Assembly: GCA_001829455.1 (NCBI GenBank)
Contig: MIBH01000010.1
Location: 1 to 32,890 of the forward strand
Length of the DNA: 32,890 nt
From: Spirochaetes bacterium RBG_13_51_14
Lineage (GTDB): Bacteria > Spirochaetota > UBA4802 > UBA5550
Direction of reading: 5' to 3'
Under the pieces are notes generated by a model. It worked only from the letters and a program-made list of their open reading frames with translations, made no database searches and was not told the DNA's origin. Position 1 is the stretch's first letter. Each line of letters starts with the position of its first letter. Shown here piece after piece: positions 15,292 through 23,491 of this stretch. A program made the position numbers and the translations under genes.

Positions 15292-15711
15292 ATGGCTAAG
15301 ATCAATTTTGCTAAAGGAGCTAAGAAAGCTGGGCTGGCCGTGATGATGGCGGACATGATCAAGGCGAACCTGAAACAAAAGCCCGAAAGAGAGAAAGATT
15401 TAAATGCCTTAAACGGAAATATTTACTTACATGCAGAGGACGCTGAAGTCGATATGACCATGGTTTTCAAGAATGGAAGTCTGACCGTCTACAGAGGCAA
15501 AGTCGGGGATCCAATGATCAGCATTGCAGCGGACTCTGTCACTTTACTTGACTTGGCCAATATAAGCATCAAATTCGGCTTGCCTTTTTATTTTGATGCG
15601 AGGGGTCTGGCGATTCTTTGGAAACTTCTGACGCGCCAACTCAAATTAAAAGGCCTGATTACGCACCCGATAGCGCTTACCCGTTTCACAAAACTCATGT
15701 CTGTCAGATAG
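15292..15711 (+). CDS. SCP2-like sterol carrier domain protein
   Basis: A 139-residue protein with an SCP2-fold pattern: NGNIYLHAEDAEVDMTMVFKNG, then GDPMISIAADSVTLLDLANI, and a closing LLTRQLKLKGLITHPIALTRFTKLM. The K-L-K-G-L segment and following helix are typical of the family. The ATG at 15292 follows GAGGGAGG. It is the second lipid-binding protein in this operon and has no signal peptide, so it is cytoplasmic. A carrier role for the alcohol/aldehyde handled by the neighbouring dehydrogenases is inferred. It differs clearly in length and sequence from the 188-residue protein upstream, so a recent duplication is unlikely. Confidence 0.8.
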   Translation: MAKINFAKGAKKAGLAVMMADMIKANLKQKPEREKDLNALNGNIYLHAEDAEVDMTMVFKNGSLTVYRGKVGDPMISIAADSVTLLDLANISIKFGLPFYFDARGLAILWKLLTRQLKLKGLITHPIALTRFTKLMSVR

Positions 15712-15783
15712 TATCAGAAGATCAGTGATACATGGAGCGACCGGCTGAGAAAACAGTTATTTTGTTAATTGGAGGATCGAATC

Positions 15784-16338
15784 ATGCATTTTCAAAAATG
15801 TATCAGCTTCATTGTATTGGTTTTTCTTTTGTCCTGTAGTTCTACTTTCAAGGTCGAGACTGATCCTTTGGATAACACAAAGATCATCACCTATGAAACA
15901 AAGCTGGAGACAGTCCGCGGATTATTGGGTAATCATTATATCCAGCTTGTCAAAAGCTCTAAAAATGATAAAAATGCAGCAGTAAAAATGAATATGAAAT
16001 TCTACGGCTATTATAAAGAAAAGGCGAGCAAGGATTATATAGAGTTGAACATAGATGATGTGATGCACAAACTGCCTGTTGAGCTTACTGAAAGTTACAC
16101 CTCGGCCAGCGGTTGCGAGAAACTTACCGAGGAAGCAATAACGACATATGATGAAAAGCGGCTCTGGTATACCATTAAGCTGACAGTGCCAATCTCGGCC
16201 GAATTTGTTGAAAAATTAAAAGGTGCGAAGAAGTTGTTGATCAGGGTCCACTATTTTAACAATGTCGGAGAAGATGCGTCCACCTTTGGCTTTTCTCAAG
16301 GCCAGATTGAAAATGTGGGTGAACTTCTGCGCATGTAA
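15784..16338 (+). CDS. Predicted lipoprotein of unknown function
   Basis: A 184-residue predicted lipoprotein. The ATG at 15784 has a GGAGG site; an upstream in-frame start at 15769 has none. The signal peptide MHFQKCISFIVLVFLLSC ends with lipobox LLSC (Cys18), followed by Ser-Ser, which often marks surface or outer-membrane targeting in diderms. The mature part is rich in Lys and beta-strand-like segments (MNMKFYGYYKEK, LWYTIKLTVPISAEFV, KKLLIRVHYFNN). I do not recognise the family. It closes the aldehyde/alcohol gene group and is convergent with the chemoreceptor gene 67 bases further on. Confidence 0.8.
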   Translation: MHFQKCISFIVLVFLLSCSSTFKVETDPLDNTKIITYETKLETVRGLLGNHYIQLVKSSKNDKNAAVKMNMKFYGYYKEKASKDYIELNIDDVMHKLPVELTESYTSASGCEKLTEEAITTYDEKRLWYTIKLTVPISAEFVEKLKGAKKLLIRVHYFNNVGEDASTFGFSQGQIENVGELLRM

Positions 16339-16405
16339 TTGTGTACATGTGGCGATCTGGGAATGATTATCTTTTCAGAAGCAGCGCCATCAATGTGCGG
16401 CCCTG

Positions 16406-18136
16406 TTACATCTTGAAAAAATTGGTTTCGTTCTTTAGATTCTCTGCCATGCCCGCGATGTTTTCCGAACTTCCCGCCATCTGTTCTGAACCAGAGGCGT
16501 TTGCCTGGGTCAGCTCATTTATGCTGCTTACGGACCTGACTATTTCACTAACGGCCGCCCTGTGTTCTTCAGTGGAAATTTTTATCTCTTCTGACCTGGC
16601 GCTCAGGCTTTTTATCTCATCGTCGGCGATGTGGTTTTTATCGACCTGTTTTTTCATTAGTCCTGATATGCGGTTTGATATTTCGCTGACGGCGTTTATC
16701 CTCTCAATAATAGTGCTGATTGTTTCGATTGATTCCACAACGCGGATCATTCCCCTGTTTATTTCGTCGTTATTCACCATGATAAGGGAGTCGATTTTTT
16801 TAATGCTTGTTGCTGTCTGGTCCGCCAGCTTGGAGATTTCATCGGCTACCACGGCGAAACCGCGCCCGGCTTCTCCGGCCCTGGCTGCTTCAATAGCGGC
16901 ATTGAGCGACAGGAGGTTTATTTTCTCGGAGATGTCATTAATGATGCCTACGATATCAGTCATTGCCTTGGAACTATCGATGATTTTCGACATGCCTTCA
17001 TTCATGAATTTGAGGGTCTCTTCTCCCGATCTCGCGTCATCTGAGATTGAGTCTGAAAGCCGTTGCGATTCGGCCACGATGGCGGCCATTTCATCGATGA
17101 TCTCTGAAATGTCATTTCGAATGTCAATAAATTTTTTGATGCTGTTCAGCTGGTTGGATGCTCCATCTGCAACACGGTCAATTCCTGCGGCGATCTCCTC
17201 GACCGATGCCGTTATTTGCTCTACAGTGGCAGACTGATTCTGCGCGTTATCAGAGAATAATATTGAGGTCGATGAGAGTTCCTCGGATGAAGATGCCAGT
17301 TCGCCTGCCGTGTCCAGAATTTTTTTAACCACGGTTACAAGTTTATTCGCCGCTTCATTAAGTGCTGCGGCAAGCTGACCCATCTCGTCGCGCTGGGTGA
17401 GGGTGATGCGCTCTCTGAGGTCACCGGCGGCGACTTTCTGGGCAAAGGTCACGCCTTTTTTTACGGCGTCCATTATGCTGCCGCTGATGAAGACGCCAAA
17501 GATTACGGAGGAAGCAAGGCCGATAAGAATAGTCACTATCATCAAGATTATCACGGCACCGGCAATGCGGTCGGCCTCGTCTCTTTTTTTAGATACGGTT
17601 TTATCATTATGCTCAACGAGCCTCTCCAGCATGTCGGTGGCAAGACCGGATGTTATGTAGTTTAAATCAAGGGCCTGGTTTGTGGCGCGTATCAGGCTGT
17701 TTTCGGTCCGATAGATTTCCCACTCTTTGATCAGGCCCATGAGTTTTTCATGGTCACTTTTCCATGATCCCCAGACCCCCCCGAATTTTTTCCACATTTC
17801 GGCTTCCTCGCCGGCGTGGGGCAGGGACTCGTAGCCCTTCCATGCCCCGTTTGCCCGTGCCCATGCTTCTTGCAGTCGCTGGTACTGGTCTTTCCGTTCC
17901 TGTACGCTCAGGCGCGGGTTTATCAGTGTCTTTTCCGCGGACTCAATGGCTGTCTGTGCTCCGCTGAGTGCGTTTATCGCCAGGAGGCCGGGAAGTCTGA
18001 TTTTTGTCGCATCGTTAAGGACAGTTATGACGCTGCGTAGGGACACGAAGCTCACGACGCCGACGATCAGCATAATGACGGCCAGTATACCGAATGAGAC
18101 CAAGAGCTTGATTCTGATACTGAAATGCTTCAACAT
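16406..18136 (-). CDS. Methyl-accepting chemotaxis protein
   Basis: A 576-residue transmembrane chemoreceptor, starting at the ATG at 18136 with GGGAGGG upstream; a start 13 codons earlier (18175) lacks support. It has TM1 at about 8-30, a periplasmic helical sensor of about 150 residues resembling a four-helix bundle, TM2 at about 195-220 (VIILMIVTILIGLASSVIFG), a HAMP domain, then a long cytoplasmic coiled coil. The signalling tip NLLSLNAAIEAARAGEAGRG and following FAVVADEISKLAD are diagnostic. It would pass ligand binding to CheA/CheW. No CheR-docking pentapeptide is present at the C-terminus (ends TNFFKM). It is divergent from a secreted Cache protein, a possible ligand-binding partner. 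Confidence 0.94.
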   Translation of the reverse strand: MLKHFSIRIKLLVSFGILAVIMLIVGVVSFVSLRSVITVLNDATKIRLPGLLAINALSGAQTAIESAEKTLINPRLSVQERKDQYQRLQEAWARANGAWKGYESLPHAGEEAEMWKKFGGVWGSWKSDHEKLMGLIKEWEIYRTENSLIRATNQALDLNYITSGLATDMLERLVEHNDKTVSKKRDEADRIAGAVIILMIVTILIGLASSVIFGVFISGSIMDAVKKGVTFAQKVAAGDLRERITLTQRDEMGQLAAALNEAANKLVTVVKKILDTAGELASSSEELSSTSILFSDNAQNQSATVEQITASVEEIAAGIDRVADGASNQLNSIKKFIDIRNDISEIIDEMAAIVAESQRLSDSISDDARSGEETLKFMNEGMSKIIDSSKAMTDIVGIINDISEKINLLSLNAAIEAARAGEAGRGFAVVADEISKLADQTATSIKKIDSLIMVNNDEINRGMIRVVESIETISTIIERINAVSEISNRISGLMKKQVDKNHIADDEIKSLSARSEEIKISTEEHRAAVSEIVRSVSSINELTQANASGSEQMAGSSENIAGMAENLKNETNFFKM

Positions 18137-18679
18137 GACATCCCTCCCCTCAGGTCTCGTTATATTATAAGTCATGCACTATTAATAAACCTAGTGGATC
18201 GGTTTTCTATTGATCTTGAACAAATATCGAATGGTGCTTATTATACAGAAGATTATTTTTTATGTCAATAAAAGATATAAAAATAGTGGACACAATACCT
18301 GGGTTATTTTGCGGTTTCATTGATATGGCTCGGTAATTCATGAGCAAATCATGGGGATATATTAAGAAGTCATCTCAAAAGTCATTTTCTTATCCATTAT
18401 ATTGATTTGAATATCAATTTTTACTGATATAAGTAACGAATTTTATAGATTATAAGAATACCTATACAAATTAATATTATTATTGATATAACTTCTAGTT
18501 ATTTCACTGGGAAATACCATGGAATTTTAAAAATCAGAGTGAATTTTCTAAATTATTTCCGGTATCATGTTGACCTTTCAGGCAAATGTACTGTAGTATG
18601 ACGGTAATCGGTGCGTGGTAATATTTATGAAGTATTTATTGGCTATTAATTATACTAAATTTTCAGGAGGGACACCATT
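18137..18679. other. AT-rich divergent intergenic region
   Basis: A 543-base non-coding stretch between the chemoreceptor (minus) and Cache protein (plus). It is very AT-rich with many TATA-like runs. The only element I would single out is a possible plus-strand promoter at 18570-18599. I saw no RNA gene or repeat. Confidence 0.6.
18570..18599 (+). promoter_or_regulatory. Possible sigma-70-type promoter for the Cache protein
   Basis: TTGACC (18570-18575), an 18-base spacer and TAGTAT (18594-18599) lie about 80 bases before the Cache-protein ATG. The match is five of six for the -35 and four of six for the -10. It is a plausible promoter, unconfirmed. Confidence 0.4.
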
Positions 18680-19132
18680 ATGAATAGCGGAAAAATTACT
18701 GTAGCGGCACTCATTGCATTTTTTCTTTCGCTGGGAGGACTTTATGCAGGCGGCACGAAAGAAGAGGCCAAAGGGCTGGTTTTAAAAGCCATCGAATACT
18801 ATAAGGCCAATGGAAAGGACAAGGCCTTTGCGGAAATCAACAATCCAAAGGGCATGTTTGTAAAAGACGACCTTTATGTCTTTGTGTATGACATCAACGG
18901 GACCTGCGTGGCCCACGGTTTTAACGCAAAAATGATCGGTAAGAATCTTATTGATGCAAAAGATCCTGATGGAAAATTTTTCGTTAGGGAGCGTGTAAAG
19001 ATAGCCAAAACTGCGGGAAGCGGCTGGCAGGATTACAAGTTTACCAATCCATCCACCTATAAAATGGAAAATAAAACAGCCTATATTCAAAAGGTCGACA
19101 ACTATATTTTCGGCTGCGGCGTGTATAAATAG
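18680..19132 (+). CDS. Secreted single-Cache domain protein
   Basis: A 150-residue exported protein with signal peptide MNSGKITVAALIAFFLSLGG and cleavage probably around LYAGG. The mature part is one Cache domain: EEAKGLVLKAIEYYKANG helix, FAEINNPKGMFVKDDLYVFV, VAHGFNAKMIGKNLID, KDPDGKFFVRE, GWQDYKF and a closing YIFGCGVY. It follows the single-Cache (sCache_2-type) pattern in which a small organic ligand is bound. It has no membrane or signalling domain, so it must work as a soluble or secreted sensor/binding protein. The ATG at 18680 has AGGAGGG. Its divergent neighbour is a chemoreceptor without a Cache domain, so a two-part sensing arrangement is conceivable. Confidence 0.88.
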   Translation: MNSGKITVAALIAFFLSLGGLYAGGTKEEAKGLVLKAIEYYKANGKDKAFAEINNPKGMFVKDDLYVFVYDINGTCVAHGFNAKMIGKNLIDAKDPDGKFFVRERVKIAKTAGSGWQDYKFTNPSTYKMENKTAYIQKVDNYIFGCGVYK

Positions 19133-19270
19133 GCATAACACCATAGTGGTGAGGCTCTCCTCGCCGTTCCCTCGCCACGAATGCACAATGCACATCCCCG
19201 TGCCTTTAGCTTGTAGTTTCCACCTGATCACCTGGGTCTCGTGGCTGACCGGAGGCGATCGGTCGAGCCA

Positions 19271-19585
19271 TCAATTTACGGCGATGCCTATAGTTATGGA
19301 GAGAAGAGGTGAGAATATCATTGCGACGATCAATACCGCTCGAATGTGGGTGTTGCCTAACCGGCGCCAATACACCCGCGGCATCATCCAGACAAAGATC
19401 CAAACTGTTACTCCTACGCCAGCATAGAGGAAGTATGGATAGATGTCTAATGGACCGAGGAAAACACTGATGAAAATCACCCCGGGCCAGGCACATATGA
19501 ATATGAGCCAACAAAACAGGAACGAAACCCATTTAAGTCCTTTAACACCAATCCTTCCGAGCCTTCCCTGACTTGTACTTATCAT
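19271..19585 (-). CDS. Small inner-membrane protein
   Basis: A 104-residue protein from the ATG at 19585, with AAGGATAT upstream. The longer frame that extends to 19951 would run through the end of the esterase gene and has no supporting start. It has three predicted membrane helices: about 17-42 (KWVSFLFCWLIFICAWPGVI), about 48-66 (IYPYFLYAGVGVTVWIFVWM) and about 82-102 (AVLIVAMIFSPLLSITIGI). The basic residues between helices 2 and 3 (PRVYWRRL) probably face the cytoplasm. No family is recognised. It may be a lone gene: 284 bases separate it from the esterase stop, and that gap contains nothing I can identify. Confidence 0.62.
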   Translation of the reverse strand: MISTSQGRLGRIGVKGLKWVSFLFCWLIFICAWPGVIFISVFLGPLDIYPYFLYAGVGVTVWIFVWMMPRVYWRRLGNTHIRAVLIVAMIFSPLLSITIGIAVN

Positions 19586-19869
19586 TGCATATCCTTTAAT
19601 TTTCAGGTTGTTTTGATTGCCTCGCAATCGTGATATCGTGTAGCAATAAACAGGGGTTGGCTGTATCCTGTTCTCAATCGCCCGGAGTAAATGAATGGGA
19701 AAAGGAGACGGCCCGTTCAATTTCCTTGGCGCTGGAGCGACCATAAATCTAAGTTTGGCCGGGCGTCTTCTGTATCCGTACGAACAAATCAGCATGAATA
19801 AAACGATGCTGAATAGTTGAACGAAACAACGAATTATCATCACGGTGATCCTGAACAGTCTGTCGAAAT

Positions 19870-20703
19870 TTAAGGCGCGGAGTCGCACCAGTCGTAAATG
19901 CCGGTGTTGTACTGGCCGAACCAGGTATGGCCCCCGCCGATGACCTCGCATTTCATCTTTATTTTAATGCCTGCGGCGACGAATGTGCAATCGGGAAGAA
20001 TTTGTGTGAAGGGTATCGGCGATGTCAGTGCAGTATAGTATTCATTCATTCGTCCGATTGGGACCATGAAATCATCGGTTCCGTGAATAAAAGCGGCTGA
20101 GGGATGGTTGCCTCTCATGGTAAAACTCGAGGACACGTACGGCGAATAGTTAGGATTGCAGGTCGCGACAAGTACCACGCGGTTGAATATCCATGGCACG
20201 GTCTGGCATAGGCGACTCACCATTGCGCCGCCGGAAGATATGCCCACTCCGAATATCCTCCTCATGTTGACCAGGTAGCCGGAGCGGGGGAGCCACGCAA
20301 CTATGTCCAGAATGAAGGGGATGTCCTTGCTGTCCACCGCCGTGTCCCAACGCTTCATAACGTCGTTCACGCTGCCGGACGCCTTGTCCGAGACGCCCGA
20401 TTCGGGCGCGATCACGAGGTACCTGCGTCCGAGCCCGATGACCGTCATGGCGTTCGGCAGCCCCATCACCTCTATCCAGTCAGACGCGTATCCGTCCCCG
20501 CCATGGAAAAATATGATGACCGGGTAGCCGCCGGCTGGAGGCGGGAGGAGCGGTTCGGCATAGTAAAATATTCTGCCGTTCACGGTAACCGCGCGCAGGA
20601 GGCCGGTATCGGACTTCTGCGCCGGTATGGCCTCATCCAGCGAGTTCATGCAACCGGCTGTCGCCGTCAGCACGGCAAGGATCAATGCAGCGCTTATTTT
20701 CAT
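19870..20703 (-). CDS. Lipoprotein esterase, LpqC / PHB-depolymerase-like
   Basis: A 277-residue alpha/beta hydrolase with a lipoprotein signal peptide: the start MKISAALILA leads to lipobox TAGC (Cys18). I use the ATG at 20703; the frame is open 36 codons further, into the neighbouring gene, without a signal sequence. The oxyanion segment IIFFHGGDG, nucleophile Ser156 in GISSGG, acid Asp210 in HGTDD and His259 in GGGHTWFG are in the order and spacing of the LpqC/polyhydroxybutyrate-depolymerase and feruloyl-esterase group. Several cysteines in the mature part (166, 182, 239, 252, 273) may form disulfides, in line with an exported enzyme. The substrate is not predictable. It lies 52 bases after the stop of a beta-barrel gene on the same strand. 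Confidence 0.88.
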   Translation of the reverse strand: MKISAALILAVLTATAGCMNSLDEAIPAQKSDTGLLRAVTVNGRIFYYAEPLLPPPAGGYPVIIFFHGGDGYASDWIEVMGLPNAMTVIGLGRRYLVIAPESGVSDKASGSVNDVMKRWDTAVDSKDIPFILDIVAWLPRSGYLVNMRRIFGVGISSGGAMVSRLCQTVPWIFNRVVLVATCNPNYSPYVSSSFTMRGNHPSAAFIHGTDDFMVPIGRMNEYYTALTSPIPFTQILPDCTFVAAGIKIKMKCEVIGGGHTWFGQYNTGIYDWCDSAP

Positions 20704-20755
20704 TGCGATACCCCGTACATTGGGAGTCTGCGCCTGCCCGGTATGCTGTATGGGC

Positions 20756-21406
20756 TCATAACACCCGATAACTGGCGCCGATAAAAAAATACAGCGTCCT
20801 GAAGCGTTCAAAAAAATCCTCAGGCGGCAGGAGGATCGACAGGTTTGAATGCTTGTTCATGTTTGTCAGACCGTAATTGTGCCTGAATTCCGCACACAGG
20901 GTCACCCGCTCGTGCACCGGGATTGAAGCACCCAGCACCAGGACGTAATTCAATTCGAAATCTTTCATTTTCTGCGAAACAAAATTATCATATCCCCGGA
21001 TAAACCCGGAAATATCCAGATTGTCCTGCTTCTTGTCTCCGACCTTGAACGCCGCTCCCACGCCCGTGCCCAGGTAGAGGTATTTGATCGGATACAACTT
21101 AAAGACAAGGGGGATTTCGATAAAGTAGAATTGGAAACTGGATTCATCGCCCCGAAGCTGGGTAAAGCCCCGCTCGTCAAACAGGAGGCCGAGCTCCACA
21201 CGGAAGATATCCTTCACGATGAGCTCCCCTGATACGAGGAAGTTCAAGAAGGTGTAATGCTCCCCGGTCCGCTCCATGAACGGGTCCTGGCCGAGGGTGC
21301 AGATCCCCGCTCCATACCTGAGCCCAAGGTCGATCCCGATGTTCGCAGAAAGGACCGGAACATGCAGGGCGATAATTATCGGCAATATCAGGGCAATACG
21401 CTTCAT
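20756..21406 (-). CDS. Outer-membrane beta-barrel protein
   Basis: A 216-residue predicted outer-membrane protein. Signal peptide MKRIALILPIIIALHVPVLSA is followed by alternating amphipathic strands: IGIDLGLRYGAGIC, FLNFLVSGELIVKDIFRVELGLLF, FYFIEIPLVFKLYPI, YLYLGTGVGAAFKVG, YVLVLGASIPV, VTLCAEFRHNYGLTNM, and terminal TLYFFIGASYRVL. The aromatic C-terminal strand and the PLVFKLYP pattern fit the PorT-like/OMP_b-brl small-barrel group (about eight strands). The ATG at 21406 lies 11 bases after the stop of a second barrel gene. No enzymatic motif is visible; such barrels are structural or of unknown function. Confidence 0.8.
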   Translation of the reverse strand: MKRIALILPIIIALHVPVLSANIGIDLGLRYGAGICTLGQDPFMERTGEHYTFLNFLVSGELIVKDIFRVELGLLFDERGFTQLRGDESSFQFYFIEIPLVFKLYPIKYLYLGTGVGAAFKVGDKKQDNLDISGFIRGYDNFVSQKMKDFELNYVLVLGASIPVHERVTLCAEFRHNYGLTNMNKHSNLSILLPPEDFFERFRTLYFFIGASYRVL

Positions 21407-21417
21407 AGGGCTGCAAC

Positions 21418-22026
21418 CTAAAAATGGAATGCTACTCCTGCGTCAGGCACGATATGATAAAAGACACGGTCCCGGTCAAAGCCGAATACCGCGCGTACCC
21501 GGATCCCAGCCGAAACAAGGCCGCTGAACCGGTACGAGAGCTCGATTCCCGGCGCGCACGCAACGTGATTGTAGGAACCGGACGACGAACTGTTGCGTAC
21601 CTGGGTGAAGGTCATGCCAGCGCCAAAGGAGGGGAGTATCGAAATCCCCCGCAACAGCGGGAAAACGCCCATCACTGAAACCATGACCGGCTCTGCATAG
21701 AGCCGGGGCCGTTTTCCCGCCGTTTCCTCCCGCGCACGGTAGCCGTAAAAGCCCGCTTCCACTTCAAAGGCAAGGTAGCGCGACCATTCCGGCGGCGCGG
21801 AAGCCCGGAATGCCAGGGAAAGGTATGGCAGCCACACCTTCGTCCGTTCGTTCATGTCTGACAGCGGGACCGAAGCGCCGCAGCGCGCAAGCAACGAGAA
21901 GCGCCCGGAATCATCTTCCGCGCGCGACTCGACCGCAAGGAACGCAAGAAACGCGATTATAATGGCATGAATAGGAACACGAAAGAAAACGTGGATCGTT
22001 GGCGGATGTCTTTTTGGAAACAGCAT
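21418..22026 (-). CDS. Outer-membrane beta-barrel-like protein
   Basis: A predicted outer-membrane protein of 202 residues from the ATG at 22026. A GTG 12 bases earlier and a TTG at 22074 are alternatives, and none has a clear ribosome-binding site. The signal peptide has a long basic N-region and the core IHAIIIAFLAFLAVESRA. The mature part shows repeated strands (FSLLARCGASVPL, VWLPYLSLAFRASA, YLAFEVEAGFYGYRA, ISILPSFGAGMTFTQV, GIELSYRFSGLVSAGIRVRAVFGF) and ends in an aromatic VAFHF, as expected for barrel insertion. It is related in layout, though not closely in sequence, to the barrel encoded 11 bases downstream, and the two are probably co-expressed. Confidence 0.75.
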   Translation of the reverse strand: MLFPKRHPPTIHVFFRVPIHAIIIAFLAFLAVESRAEDDSGRFSLLARCGASVPLSDMNERTKVWLPYLSLAFRASAPPEWSRYLAFEVEAGFYGYRAREETAGKRPRLYAEPVMVSVMGVFPLLRGISILPSFGAGMTFTQVRNSSSSGSYNHVACAPGIELSYRFSGLVSAGIRVRAVFGFDRDRVFYHIVPDAGVAFHF

Positions 22027-22274
22027 GACAGGGATCACATGGTTAACAATATCAGCAGAAATGCCCGGGGTCAAGCTCTTTTATAGATCCGGCAGGCCGT
22101 TTTCAATCTTCCGGGTTATTGAGGTTCTGTCTGCCCTGCATGGTCCGGAAATTTAAAGGAATGGATGTTTCTCTCAGGTGATGTTCAACATCTCCAAAAT
22201 TTACCGCTACGCTCGAGCCAGCCAGTCTGAACTCGAGCGTCTGAGCGTGACCGGACGAAAAATCAGACTCTGAA

Positions 22275-22700
22275 TCAATGCCTGTCCACAACGCTGCATT
22301 TGAGAACGATATGGCCCCATCCCCCGCATTTCACGCCAACGTCAAAGCAACCCGTGGCTTTAAAGCGCATTTCGTTGGGATCAACACCTGCATAGATGAG
22401 CTCGTTCACAGCAAAAATAAGGCCGCTGAGAGAGCTCAACGCAAAAATGCAAACTCGTTTGGGATTCAACTTTGTCAGAAAATTGCCGGCGCCATCAAAG
22501 TAGAGTTTATCGCCTACTTTGTGCTGGCTGTTGCAGCCCTTTGATTCGATAACCTCGAAGATAATCGTTTTGTTCATCATCTCGGGAGCCTTTGACAATA
22601 CATCCGCGTTCTCCGGTCTCTCCTTGAAGAGCTTCATCTCCTCGTCGGAGTAGCCGAGATGGCCTTTTATCATCTTCCATGCTTCATCTGATACCTTCAT
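22275..22700 (-). CDS. TIGR04076-like small protein
   Basis: A 141-residue cytoplasmic protein starting at an ATG with GGGGAGG upstream. The segment EVIESKGCNSQHKVGDKLYFDGAG and the late CFDVGVKCGGWGHIVLKCS resemble TIGR04076-family proteins, in which a Cys near the HxxGD motif and further cysteines are conserved (here Cys56, Cys84, Cys118, Cys124, Cys134). The family has no established function; the conserved cysteines suggest metal or redox involvement. An N-terminal helical extension (WKMIKGHLGYSDEEMKLF) precedes the domain. The promoter region carries a palindrome (22732-22745) that recurs at the neighbouring marR-type gene, so that regulator probably controls it. Confidence 0.78.
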   Translation of the reverse strand: MKVSDEAWKMIKGHLGYSDEEMKLFKERPENADVLSKAPEMMNKTIIFEVIESKGCNSQHKVGDKLYFDGAGNFLTKLNPKRVCIFALSSLSGLIFAVNELIYAGVDPNEMRFKATGCFDVGVKCGGWGHIVLKCSVVDRH

Positions 22701-22731
22701 AGAAACCTCCCCGATAGTATTAATATTATTA

Positions 22732-22745
22732 GTTTGACATCAAAC
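22732..22745. promoter_or_regulatory. Probable MarR operator upstream of the TIGR04076-like gene
   Basis: GTTTGACATCAAAC is a perfect inverted repeat (GTTTGA, two bases, TCAAAC) 32-45 bases upstream of the ATG, flanked by TAATATTATTA. A near-identical palindrome sits upstream of the adjacent MarR-family gene at 23242-23255. Confidence 0.7.
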
Positions 22746-22806
22746 AATTATCTACCGCTCAACTCTTATATTCATCAAACCGGCGCAAGACCGCTCTTGA
22801 TTGTGG

Positions 22807-23229
22807 CTACATATTTTTACCGAGCCTTATTAGGTATTTATAGAGCATCTCCCGTTCCTCACCGGTAAATCCCCGGTATGCCCACGACTTGAGTTTAGAT
22901 GATATTGCTTTATAGTGTGGCTTCAATGCTTTGCCGGTTGCGGTTAAACTGATGAAAGTTATTCGGTTATCATCAATATCTTTACTTTTTTTTACATATC
23001 CTTTGGCAATCAGCTTATCAACAAGTACGGTAACCGTTGACTTGTCTTTGCCTACGATCTCCGCTATTTCCTTCATCTTAAGTTGGCCCCGCATGAGAAG
23101 TGATCCAATTATTTCGCCATGAGACGGCGCAATGCCCGTGATGCCGTGACTTTTCAGTTCCTCAGTCAAAAATTTATTCACCCGGTAGTGGATCCTGCCA
23201 ATTTGAAAGAGTATATGATTTTTGTTCAT
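22807..23229 (-). CDS. MarR-family transcriptional regulator
   Basis: A 140-residue winged-helix regulator. N-terminal dimerisation helices (HILFQIGRIHYRVNKFLTEEL) are followed by the MarR helix-turn-helix (LKMKEIAEIVGKDKSTVTVLVDKLIAKGYV). The wing has the family's Asp-x-Arg (SKDIDDNRITFISLTATGKAL), and a C-terminal helix pair closes the protein. MarR proteins bind short palindromes as dimers and release DNA on ligand binding or oxidation. Operator-like GTTTTATATCAAAC lies 13-26 bases upstream of its ATG, and a matching site precedes the TIGR04076-like gene, which points to autoregulation plus control of that gene. The ATG at 23229 has no strong ribosome-binding site. Confidence 0.92.
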   Translation of the reverse strand: MNKNHILFQIGRIHYRVNKFLTEELKSHGITGIAPSHGEIIGSLLMRGQLKMKEIAEIVGKDKSTVTVLVDKLIAKGYVKKSKDIDDNRITFISLTATGKALKPHYKAISSKLKSWAYRGFTGEEREMLYKYLIRLGKNM

Positions 23230-23241
23230 ATGACCATGATA

Positions 23242-23255
23242 GTTTTATATCAAAC
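23242..23255. promoter_or_regulatory. Probable MarR operator upstream of the marR-type gene
   Basis: GTTTTATATCAAAC is an imperfect inverted repeat, two differences from the perfect GTTTGACATCAAAC at 22732-22745. Both sites continue as TCAAACTAAT when aligned, with an AT-rich ATATTA block beyond. The position close to the ATG fits autorepression. Confidence 0.65.
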
Positions 23256-23491
23256 TAATGTCAATATTATTTCGTATTTGGATTTAATTTTTTTCTACCG
23301 TTTCGAGCTATTCAAGATACGTTATTCAATCACACATCGCCCTAAACGGGCAAAATTCGCCTTTTTATAAGTTTATCTATGAAAAAAAATCGCCTAAGTC
23401 GAGTAATAATAAACGACTATCTGATGGCGGTTCTTCTCATGAATTCAATCCAACGGTACGATAAGCGTGTATTGATAATTGAAGACTAAAA

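Noticed and set aside
19271-19951. A 226-residue version of the small membrane protein
   Set aside because: The extra N-terminal part overlaps the esterase 3' end, is arginine-rich and low quality; the ATG at 19585 has a ribosome-binding site and begins a clean membrane protein.
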